Shown here in pieces: positions 10,088-20,802 of a DNA stretch of 64,000 nucleotides. The stretch is taken from contig CAAAJI010000006.1 of assembly GCA_900642245.1 (NCBI GenBank), positions 618,544 to 682,543 of the forward strand, given 5' to 3'. Every line of letters starts with the position of its first letter. Position 1 is the first letter of the stretch. Source of the DNA: Fragilaria radians (taxonomy: Eukaryota; Bacillariophyta; Fragilariophyceae; Fragilariales; Fragilariaceae). The translations under genes and the position numbers were made by a program. Under the pieces are notes generated by a model. That model was not told the DNA's origin and searched no databases. It saw only the letters and a program-made list of their open reading frames with translations.

Positions 10088-11929
10088 CTTTCTTTTCTGA
10101 GATTATCTTTTTGACAAAATACTATACGAAAAGGAAAAGAAGCATACTGTACGTACTTCCATCATAAATATATACTCATTCATGTTTCTGCGAATTCACA
10201 CTGTTCTCAAGCCGAAATTGCATGACGCAACTCACTACAGAGTTTCATACTAGGATAAACAAAAGAAATGGAAATATAATCCTCAAGACCCGATACACTC
10301 ATTTAAATGGAAAAAGATGGAAGCTGCATCTATGATTTAACTACAGGACGGTTACTTTTCATAAGAAGTGAGGGTATATCTCAGCATTCAGAGGATATTC
10401 TCAACAACAATTTGAATAAACCAAGATTTTGAATCCTTAGGTAAGGTAGGGTGCGTATGTATATTGGTAAAGGAAAATATATTATATCTCAAATAATTAA
10501 GTTACATTGGATTTCCTCCAACATGAGATGCCACACAGATGTACCCACAACCAAATATTACAACTTTTTCCATATCCATAAAGGATTAATGTAGTTGTGG
10601 CATAAAATTCAGTCCTAGGAATGCGCGGTATGAGAATATAGCCAAAAAGATATTCCTATGAAAATAAATGCCTCATAATTATGATACTTATGACGTGAAA
10701 TAGATAGCAAATATCTTTTGCAGCCTGAAGTTGCTGACGGGACTGTATAGATGCACCACTAATTTTAGTTGCATTTGTGTAAGGAATTTAAATCTCTCTT
10801 GGCTTCAACCAGCAATAAAACTAGGTTTTTGGTGGCATCAGAATTCATTGGGATAAATCAACAGAAACATGCCAGTCTTGTCATAGGGATCAAGAAAAGA
10901 TCGACTAATTGTAAAATCCTACAGTTAAACCAATGACTCCACCGTATGTGTATATACACATATTATTGACTTAATTACAACTATGAGCTTTAAAGGTCTT
11001 CCAATTACGAAATACAAATTCATAGAGGCGGAAAACTATCGATGAATTTGGAGTGTTCCGTAAACAAAATTATGTGTTTTTATCTGAGATGAGATATTAC
11101 CCAAGGATTCCACAACTCAAACCTTCAAGTCATTACTCTCAATAATGACGATGAAAAAAAATTGTGTGGACAATTAAGCGTGCCTACCATCCTACATTTA
11201 ACATCTGCACAATCAGCAACGGAAAACAACAATACGTTTGTACAATTAAGTATTGAACGAAGAATAAGCTTTGCTTAGATGATAATGATCACACCTGCAT
11301 CTATTTATCAATAAAACGGGTGCCAAATCGCTCGAAAAGTCTTTGATAGGCACTTGATCAAATTGAAAGAATTACAGATCAGCAAAACTTTGTTTATTCC
11401 TTGGCCTTATCAGATTTCTTAAGGACAACTAGTTATATAGTGAATCACCTATAGTAAAAAGGAATCCATCAGTGAAAGGTGTAAAATATAAAGTTACTGA
11501 TCCATTATTGGCTAAGTCAGCTTGAAGGGTTTTGAGTCCTAGACAAAAATGTATTTAAAAAGGGGTAGAATTAAAGCATTCCTACATGCTTTGAAGACGA
11601 TTTCATGGAGTGCCTAAGATGAAGCTTTCATGATAAAAGGTTAACTTCATGAAGAAAAGAATCGATGTTTGATCAAGAGTGAGGATGGATACAATCAATG
11701 GCAATAGGAATGAACAAATTGCATGCTCATGAGTAATTTCCTGATAAGCTATCAATGTAAGGTTCGAGATAAAACTGAATTGGAACTCTCCTCTGCTCCA
11801 AGAGTCATTGCACTGGTGGACAAGCAATGATAACGCATTCCCAACGTCGTTAACCACTTTAAAACACATCGACTTGTATCCTCTACCCTACTACATATTA
11901 AAAAGACCAAATTAGACCTTAATTTCACG
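10088..11929. other. Gene-poor spacer
   Basis: 1.84 kb, AT-rich, with stops in all frames. The minus frames at 11603-11955 look like chance ORFs. Nothing recognised. Confidence 0.55.
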
Positions 11930-12292
11930 ATGATCACTGAGCCTGATCGAATCAAGAAGCGTACGAAACGTCGAAAACGGAAAGGGTTACATCAAGAGTT
12001 GTCGAGCTACCTAAGCTTCGGCTTCTATTCCATATCATGTTTAGCATTATTCGCCATATCTTATTCAATGATGCTTTTGATTCTTGTTCCTTTATTGGCG
12101 AAAAATAGCTCCAGTATAGCATTGGAAGAATCTCTCCATGGTGCTCCCGACTCAGTAGTGGAGGCTGTTGAAGTTGCAGCGCGACTGCGAAAGAAATGGC
12201 AAAAGCTAGCTACGATCACTGATTCAAGTTTGCTGGAAGAAACAATCCGAGAATATAAAGCTCGGAAGGATTTCCTGAAGCACCTCCATTAA
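11930..12292 (+). CDS. Small predicted single-pass membrane protein
   Basis: Intact 120-aa frame from ATG 11930. A strongly basic N-terminus (KKRTKRRKRK) is followed by a hydrophobic stretch of about 25-30 residues (about 28-57, including LALFAISYSMMLLILVPLLA) and a charged, probably helical C-terminal half with Glu/Lys/Arg heptad-like spacing. The pattern suggests a type II or signal-anchored protein. I recognise no family. It is isolated from its neighbours by gene-poor spacers, and no intron is evident. It could be a chance ORF, but the clean N-basic/TM/amphipathic layout argues for a gene. Confidence 0.5.
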   Translation: MITEPDRIKKRTKRRKRKGLHQELSSYLSFGFYSISCLALFAISYSMMLLILVPLLAKNSSSIALEESLHGAPDSVVEAVEVAARLRKKWQKLATITDSSLLEETIREYKARKDFLKHLH

Positions 12293-12814
12293 GCTCCGTA
12301 ACTTTTAAAAATGTGATGTGACGTACTGCATGATTCAGTCACATTTCTTGAAGCATATTGTCGATAGATTGATAACTTTTCTTGGATATGATAAATAGAG
12401 CTCTAGTCCCATTTAACTTTCAGCACCATAGCGAATGCATTTACGTATATCACAAGTGTCAATAACAATGGGAACTCGTGATATGAATTCTTTGACTTTA
12501 AATTCACATTCGAAATTGAAAAGGGTAAACATTGACTTTTCAAGACTATACTCCCCTTTTAGATGCATTTTTACTAATCTATACCATATCTGAATACCTT
12601 TTAAGGCGCTTCATACTCTGGAGAAATCATGATAAAAGTTTTACAACATAATTTTGAATTAGATTGCAAAGTGGCTGCAACTTTAAAAATGTTGCTTAAA
12701 AGTTTGAGGAATATTAAATTCAGATTTTACAGCATTCCAATTGAAGCGTATGAGAACCAAGCTTTGGTTTCGTTCCAATGTCAATAAGCGATCGGTGTAT
12801 TCAACACTCAAAAA
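12293..12814. other. Intergenic, 3' ends of convergent genes
   Basis: 522 bp of AT-rich sequence between two genes whose 3' ends face each other. Nothing else seen. Confidence 0.5.
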
Positions 12815-13270
12815 TTAATCAAATTTTCCTGTCCACGGGGATAACCCTGAATCTTCTGTACCTGTGAGGAAGTCATCCCAAGATATCCAATCCCCAGTTT
12901 GCTTATAATACACGCTAGGGTTCTTAGGAATGTATGGTGTTCGTAGATTTCCATTTGCCACCATATCCTTAAACTCATCCTTCGTTGTGGCCCCGAGATT
13001 GGCCTGCAACCAACGCCGAGCATCGCGATACCTCAACTTCATTGGCTTTCGTTTTAGAAAGCTTTGTGTGTGAGCATCCTCCAATCGAATTTTAGCTGCT
13101 CGCCAAGATAGTTCGTCTAGCATTGTTGCGTCATCGTTATTGGAATCACTTTTTGAATAGAAAATTCCGGTGGAGGAACATCTTGAGGGATAATTGCTTA
13201 CAAATGCATCAGAGGGTAGTAGTAGAAGAGCAAGAAATGCCAATAAAGACTTTTGTTGGGTTGTTATCAT
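12815..13270 (-). CDS. Predicted plastid-targeted protein with one IP-x-P/WxSWxDFL motif domain
   Basis: Intronless 151-aa frame from ATG 13270. The N-terminus is a signal peptide (SLLAFLALLLLPSDAF) ending in A|F followed by a Ser/Arg-rich stretch, the bipartite presequence used for import into complex plastids of diatoms and relatives. The mature part (about 70-150) has an LRYRDARRWLQ helix, then YIPKNPSVYYK and DWISWDDFLTG. This arrangement resembles a short domain of unknown role repeated in many algal and protist proteins (pattern IPxxPxxxYxxxGWxxWxDWLG). One copy only. Role unknown; a plastid stroma location is inferred from the presequence. Confidence 0.72.
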   Translation of the reverse strand: MITTQQKSLLAFLALLLLPSDAFVSNYPSRCSSTGIFYSKSDSNNDDATMLDELSWRAAKIRLEDAHTQSFLKRKPMKLRYRDARRWLQANLGATTKDEFKDMVANGNLRTPYIPKNPSVYYKQTGDWISWDDFLTGTEDSGLSPWTGKFD

Positions 13271-15445
13271 CTTTTGGAGAGAAATGCTGGTAGAATATTG
13301 GCGAATATGTTGATGGGAGCCCGAATTTTCCCGAGAATGTCAATGAACAAATTTACCCAATCAAATTCCACTAATTCACATTGCCAGCTTTTCCGTCTGG
13401 AAGTCAACTTTTTTCAAAAAAAGAGTTCTCACCATAAGGTTTTTCGTCCATAAAATGAGATAGATGCAATCTTTTGGCGAAGGGAAGTCATTACCTGTTT
13501 CAAAGCTCATATGGAAAATGGGAGAGTAACTTGGGGGGAAATGCTTTATGATGATATCTTTATGATCTATTCAAAAAAGTTCTAATGGATAGAAAAAGGT
13601 AATGTAATCACATGATTTGGACAAAGATTACGAAATCTTTGTTTTCGGAATATGGGCAATAGGACATTAACTACAAAAGGTACGGCTTAACTGAAGTACA
13701 AAGATAGATATAGAAGAGAAGTTTACAAGAGATTGTGTTAGATTCTTGTAATGCTGTTCTGAAAGTTATGAATATTGTAACCGAATGATCAAATTAGGAA
13801 GAAAGGAAATTCACTGGTGCATAAGTTCAGGAATCTGTAACTTTTATCAGATTTTGCAACCGTATTTAAAGGAGAAGACAATTTTACAGGAAACGTGTAT
13901 ACGCTTTGCATCACCTCAGTGCTATTATGGCATATCTACTTGACTAGAAACAGATTTTCTCGTTGATTTAATGTGATTTATCCTTGATATGTCAAGGTCT
14001 CTTGTAGTATTTGTACTTGATTGGTGTGCAAGTAACCCTATTCCTTTCTTGATTCCTGTTGGGGTTGCATTGCACTGCTTTGTGAGCAAACTTCCACAAC
14101 CTTTATGTTCTCTTGGAGACGAGAATAGAGTGACTTGATACTGTTTAACTTTACTTTTATCGTTGAAATCCGCTTAATATTTAACAAAGTCAGCCTTTAG
14201 TTTAATACTTGCTTCATTGTGTAGTCAACTTTCTTCATTTCCAGTAGCGTTTTATAAGAAAGTCACAAGAAAAGCATAATGACTTGTGAGTCATTCAGTA
14301 CCTCAAGCAAGGTTTGCTAAGGCTTGATTAAACTAAAAATATGCTTACAGCACTTGACTACACTCATGCAACTTTCCTGTTAATGCTGCATCTGGTAATT
14401 CATGTAGATGAATAAAAATAAGCATTGTCTTACTTTCTATAATACCTTAAGATGGTTTTCATGCGTCTTGAAGGCAAAGACATTTCCTAGCAGTAGATCC
14501 ATACTTCCGCAATACGTCGCTCGGGTAGAGATATCTTCACCCCAAAGTCGACCCTTCACCCTTCATGCCAGTATCGTAAAGACTAAAAAATATACAAATC
14601 AATCATTCTCCTAAAATAAATCAAGTAAAAGAGCGGGAAAATATACGTAATGAGAATTTCAAGAGCTTGTGTGTGTTTGTAGTCTATATATAAAATTGAT
14701 TTCTAATAATCAATATCATTTTCGGACAATCCTGAAACATTAGATCTCTTATGCGGAACGATAGGATGGAATATGCAACCATGACAATGAGAATTGAATA
14801 CAGTTAAGTTTACAAACATAGGTTTAATCCAGAAGAGTTTGTCGAAGATTATTGCATGTTTCACAACATGTCACTTGCCAAGTAAAAATTGACGATAATT
14901 TCACTGATGAACAGAGTCACATTTATGAGAAAAACTTCGAGAAAACATTCAGAAATAAATCATTGATACTAAATTTGCATGCGTAATCACCAAATAAAGG
15001 TCTTTCCCCTGGTTGTATTGATAAGACACTAGAATTCACAGGGAATGATGCGAAAGCTTATAAAGAAATGTTTCAACTTTAGAAATTGTGAAAATTGGTG
15101 ATACATTTAAATGATGAGTCAGACTGGATGATGGAGTGAAAAATGTTGATAGTTTAAATGATGAGTCAGATTAGAATTCAGTTGTAACATTTGAATTTTG
15201 TAATATATCTCTTTTTAGCAAAACAAAGTGGGACTTAAGACGTTTCAATGAAAATTGTATCAACTTCCTCTTTTGGGATGTATGCAATTTCCGCAAATAC
15301 CATGAAGAACTATATTGCCAAGCATCCCAAGTGCATGAGATGTGTTTTCAAGTACTTCTGGTTTCGAAGGCATACGATCTCTTTGATACGAGTACCAGTA
15401 CTTCACTTAACAATATTCTCAAAGGTATTTGTTACTCTTTCTACA
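13271..15445. other. Gene-poor spacer upstream of the glutaredoxin gene
   Basis: 2.2 kb with no convincing gene. It contains a duplicated ~23-bp segment with TGAGTCA sites at 15105-15174 (listed separately). The long frame upstream of the glutaredoxin ATG (from 15248) is judged to be 5' leader, not coding. Confidence 0.5.
15105..15174 (+). promoter_or_regulatory. Two TGAGTCA (AP-1/GCN4-type) sites in a short direct repeat
   Basis: TGAGTCA occurs at 15115-15121 and 15162-15168, each inside a near-identical ~20-bp segment (TTTAAATGATGAGTCAGA), 47 bp apart and about 280-330 bp upstream of the glutaredoxin ATG. TGAGTCA is the classic bZIP dimer site. Regulation is inferred only. Confidence 0.35.
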
Positions 15446-15931
15446 ATGTTATCTCGTTTGTCAACAGCGCGTGCGTTTCCTCGAAGATGTGTAGGATTTG
15501 ATAGTCCTATTTCTTTGAAACTAAGACAAAGCTTCGCCCTCTTTTCTTCTGATTCTCATGACGACTTTGCCCCGAAACGCAAGGCCGTTGTGGAGAACGA
15601 GGATGAAGCAATTTCTATGATTAAGTCTCATGTAACAGAGAATATGGTGATGTTGTATATGAAGGGAAATCCCAGTTCTCCCATGTGCGGATTCTCTGCA
15701 CGTGTTGTGCAAGTACTCAAAAACGAGGGCGTTGATTTTGCCTCTGTCAATGTATTGGACTACCCTGCGATACGCGACGGCGTGAAAAAATATAGCAGCT
15801 GGCCCACTATTCCACAGCTCTATGTCAATGGCGAATTTATTGGAGGTTGTGATATCGTCACTTCAATGCACGAAAACGGAGAATTATCTTCGCTTCTTAA
15901 AGAGGTTGGAGTATCTGGATCTAATGAATAA
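15446..15931 (+). CDS. GLRX5: Mitochondrial-type monothiol glutaredoxin (CGFS class)
   Basis: 161 aa from ATG 15446, intronless. An N-terminal Arg/Ser-rich presequence without acidic residues in the first 18 (MLSRLSTARAFPRR) fits mitochondrial import. The thioredoxin-fold domain (about 50-157) has the monothiol active site CGFS (81-84) preceded by the conserved Lys in YMKGNP, the cis-Pro motif WPTIPQLY (119-126) and the glutathione-binding GGCD (133-136). Single-domain CGFS glutaredoxins (Grx5 type) bind a bridging [2Fe-2S] cluster with glutathione and pass it from ISCU to target apoproteins. The frame is open 66 codons further upstream to 15248, but that part is Cys/Phe-rich and unlike a presequence, so I chose the internal ATG. 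A plastid location is less likely because no signal peptide is seen from this start. Confidence 0.9.
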   Translation: MLSRLSTARAFPRRCVGFDSPISLKLRQSFALFSSDSHDDFAPKRKAVVENEDEAISMIKSHVTENMVMLYMKGNPSSPMCGFSARVVQVLKNEGVDFASVNVLDYPAIRDGVKKYSSWPTIPQLYVNGEFIGGCDIVTSMHENGELSSLLKEVGVSGSNE

Positions 15932-16122
15932 TCCATACTAATGAAGAGTATCTCAGCTTTATATTAAGATCATAAATTATAATCTACGAAAATACTTATT
16001 ATTTCGATATACACTCCCATCTTATGAAGCCTTCTCAAGGTCGTAACTCTTAGGTATTCCATTTCGTTCAAGTAGATTTGTTTTTGACAGAATTATTGCT
16101 TGAAGGTCAAGGATTAACAGCC

Positions 16123-18572
16123 TTACTTCTTCCCCATGAGCATAAGTGATTCAACAACTGACTTTTCAGGGTCGTCCTCTGATCCTTCACTTTTTGATTT
16201 CTTCTTCATCGGCTCACTTTCACTTGACTCATTGGTCGAAACTCTTGTGGAGTCCGTGGTAATGCTGGCATTGTTTTCGTGTTGCCAAACTTGCCTCTTT
16301 TTCACTGGACCCTTCGTGTGGTCCTGGGAATTGGTAAAGCTTTCTTGATGACAATCCTCTTTAGGAACGTCGAACCTAGGTTTGACAGGATGGAAACCCA
16401 TAGCAGCATCAACCTTTTCTTCGCCTTCACGGATGGGTCGAAGGCAAAGAAGTAGCTCCTTAACTTCATCTTTAGTTACATCATCAGTATCGTCGCAAGT
16501 ACTAATGCCGGAACCTTTACATTCTTTGGCATTACCTTGAGCAAACAAAGGTTGTTGAGGTATCTCGCTGGATTCATCATGAAGGGAACGTGTTCTGATA
16601 GATGATGTCACTTCGCACCATATTGTAGTTAAGTCATCTCTAATCAAACAGATGTTACAAGTAGGAGCCAGGGGTTTCGGTCGTCGTCCTAAAAAATATA
16701 CAGTCATCATTTGAGAAGAGAAGATCAAGCGCTAGCAATCACTCATCGTAGTACTTACGCTTGGCACTCGAAACTTCTTCGCTTTCTGATGATTCTGTAT
16801 CCTCCCTGGATTCCCTATAGCCTGATTCATCTGAGGAGCTTCCATTGCTAGTTTTCCCTTGCCTAGTAGGCTTTTTCTCCTCACTATCTCCAAGCATCGA
16901 ATCAGAACTGCTACTAGAAGAATTAACTTCTAAATTCTCCAAGTTATTTTCAGTTGTTCCAGGTCGATGTTGAAGAGATGACAAACGGGCACCTGCATTA
17001 TTCGCGGTTACCGCGTCACCAGTGACATCATCCTTATGACAAGATTCTACTTTACTCGCCTTGCTCTTTTCATTATGCCACCGAACGTTTCTATCTAAAT
17101 TTTCATTCGCTTTCAAAAGATTTTTGTTGTCGGATGAAGATGAGAGCGAGTCATCACTACTCGGTTGCTTTGGCTTGCGCTTGGTTTTGGGAGCATCATT
17201 ACCCTCTGAATCGTGCATGGATTGTGCAGCGACACTCTCGTGACTTGCAGATGGAGTATGTTTTGGATCATTATTGATCGTCGACATGTCAGAATTCTCC
17301 TCTGAAGCTGATTGCTGCGATTCCACTTTCACAACAGATAATGGTGGGATCGATTGATCTGAAACAACAGCAACTCCAACGGAAGACCCAGATAAAGATG
17401 CGTGATTCGCTTGATTAATGGGAGCTACAGCTGCTACTGGGATACTTTTCGATGCTTCACGCTCAGCATCAACCAGCTCCTTCACTAGATCTCGAAGAGC
17501 CTTGTGAGAAGAATGAGTAATTAAGTCAGTCAAATTTGATCCCACCATATCGCTGACTTTGTGTCTTAGTACGCGTTCAACCTGATAGGAAGGCAATGGT
17601 TAGACAAAACGTCGATATTATCTGAATCTTTAGGGTAGCCGCTTCGCTTACTTGTGCACTACAGAATGTGATTTCTCCTGTAACTGTGATTGCAATAACC
17701 ATATCTGGAAGAAGGGCCAAAATCATAGCTTGTCTCTTAAGCCTGGCATTTGTACGAGTCATTTCTTCCACTAATGCTTTTTTCCTGGCTCGTGATGTAC
17801 AGGCGGATTTTCGATTTGCAACCCTCTTCGCGGTTCTCTTTTCTTCTTTACGACGTGCGTCGGCAAGGAGCATTGCCAGTGGTTGACTAATAGGTTGATT
17901 TGTATCCCGTAGCATCTGTGTATGTGCCTCTTCAAAAATTAAAATATATATTTAGCTAAATTCATGATGGTGACACGTCCTAAAACATTGTAACTTACCG
18001 AGCTGTTTAAGCTTCCAAGTTTGCATTTGTGAAAGCAATATGTTTGAAGGATTGTTCTGAGCATTACCAGATGTAACGACCTGTGATGGGGCAACTGTAG
18101 TCCCGTGTTGTGCGTACACATTCGGTGGTTGCATCTGCACTCCTAACAGCGCAGCAAGATGCGGCGGAAGTACAATTTGCGATGGTGGTGGTGTGGCAGA
18201 GGGCGGTGCTGGATGATAAACCATTGGATGTGAAGTAGCTGATGATGCTGTCTGAACTTGAGCTTGAAGGGCTTGCGCTTGTGACATAGCATGATGCTGT
18301 TGCTGTGCCATCTGCTGTGCGGCTGCTGCCGCAACTGTTGCGACCATAGCTGCAGTATGTGGATTCAGTAAGAGCTGAGAGCAGGCTGCGTCCATTTGCG
18401 CCCCTTGTGGTAAAGCTGCAAGTAAATGTTGATGGTGGCTCTGTGCGGATGGAAATGATACTGGTTGATTTGGTAAAGAAGTCGCTGGGACGGATATTGG
18501 ATGTTGCGATGAAGGACTTTGAGATTTCCCTGATTGACTCAAAGACCCGTTTCCTGATGGATCACTGCTCAT
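16123..18572 (-). CDS. bZIP-PAS transcription factor
   Basis: Four exons (18572-17999, 17929-17652, 17581-16759, 16688-16123) joined by GT-AG introns of 69, 70 and 70 nt with consistent phases; 746 aa. The N-terminal 190 residues are Gln/Ala/Ser/Pro-rich with several His (activation-domain-like). A bZIP basic region (about 217-243) has the N-x7-R signature NRKSACTSR, followed by a short zipper. Directly after it is a PAS domain (about 263-340; ALLPDMVIAITVTGEITF ... VGSNLTDLI) lacking the flavin-binding Cys motif of LOV domains, so this is not an aureochrome. The C-terminal half is a Ser/Asp/Glu-rich disordered region. Exon 4 opens with a compact CNIC ... TTIWCEVTSSIRTR motif. bZIP-PAS proteins are a stramenopile class; the ligand and targets are unknown. 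Nuclear location inferred. Confidence 0.88.
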
Positions 18573-20138
18573 CGAGAATGGTATGAAATTCCAAATAACA
18601 AAATAATACGAAAGTATGCGAAATCAGCCAAAGTATCGTCCTTCTTGAACGCTTGCTCTCTTCACTCGCCTTATTTCTGCACTAAAACCGGTGTAAATGA
18701 TGTCAATAATGTTATGCTTCTATGGTGAGTTCTATGCTCTGATACTGGCAATAAAACTTTTGTTGGCTCATCAATGAATGTAATTGGGAACGTTTACGAA
18801 ATCACGCTCTTAACAAAATCAAAACTCTCGACAACCCTTGCACCAGAAGGAGAAACAGCAGGCACATTCCCAATTCTCATTGGTGCTGACATATCAAAAA
18901 GCAGATGAATATGAGAAGGCTAAGTGCGTTTTCAGCTGTCTAGATTCTTCCACCCTCATATTAGAAATCGTGCTGATGTCATCGCTGACGAAGTGTGCAA
19001 CTGGAAGTTACGAGAGAAACCATCTGATGGATGACGGAATAGATTTTGGAACAAATTACTTGTGGTTTCGAGGTAATGACAAGGAGACATTACTGGCTGA
19101 TGTCATTATTCGAAAAAACTTCAACTCCGGGGCAAACCATCAAACTAGTAACTATTACTAGTACTTGGAGAAGAGCAAAACAAATAACACCTGGTTATTG
19201 AGCTTCAAATATTCATACCTTTGCTTGCTTTTCTCATCGTATGGCAAATGATTGGAAAGCCCTAAATATAGATGTTCAGAATATTGGTTAGTATTTAATG
19301 GGATAAATCATGGTAGAGTGATTATGGAAAACTAAGTGATTACAGAAAAATCTAAGGAGTTGTAAGGACTGTACTGTTCTCCAGCAACATCAGACAGGAG
19401 CTTTTTAGATTAGAGAAATTATTCATCTACCTACTTGGAAGACTTCAATTGAAACCATCTCAATAACAAAACAAATAGAAAATTAAGAAATTTCAGCGTT
19501 TCTTTTTTGTATGTTATTTGGAAGTTTGAATACGTGATACACTGTGATTCTTTCAGACCCATTACCAGAGTAGAGGGTACATGATCCTGCAAAATCATGA
19601 ATTTTAAAAGTTGCTTACTCTATATTCAACAGTACCTTAAATGACTGTTTTACGGTCTGTGAAGTCAAGAAAAGATTCTATGACAGATTTGGAGTGAACT
19701 CGGTCACCCTAGTTTTGCTGCCTTTATTGACATAGGACAAATCATTATCTGATCTCCCAAGACTAGTATAAAATAACACAGAAAAGTGAATGTCTTCAAC
19801 AAAGTGACGATCTGGAAACAACGCAAAAAGTATCGTTAATCCTTAGTTTTACATTAACAATTTCATGTCGAATACTGGTTTGCATTCGTTTACGTTGTTC
19901 TAGTTTGTGAACACCTTTACTTCCATGGTCAAAGAGAATGCATTATGCACATTCCTGCGAGCATTTTGTTTTATTTTGGCATGTAACAATGTATTGAGAC
20001 AAAAAAAACTATACCCTCAGATTTTACTTTTTAGTTATGGTCGACCTCGGGGATGCAAAAACCCTCAGCTTCGCCTTCCTTTTCTACTCTAAAGCTTTGT
20101 AACGAGGACTCCGACAGCACATAAGGAGGGGCAGATTC
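18573..20138. other. Spacer between bZIP-PAS 5' end and ATG8 3' end
   Basis: 1.57 kb. It should hold the bZIP-PAS promoter just above 18572. The plus frame at 18838-19161 has no ATG-supported domain. Nothing else recognised. Confidence 0.5.

Positions 20139-20802
<664 letters not shown>

Noticed and set aside
15248..15445. 66-codon N-terminal extension of the glutaredoxin
   Set aside because: The extension is Cys/Phe/His-rich with several Met and unlike a targeting peptide; the Met at 15446 starts a good mitochondrial presequence.
18838..19161. 107-codon plus-strand frame
   Set aside because: It begins with TTG, shows no domain and sits in an otherwise empty spacer.
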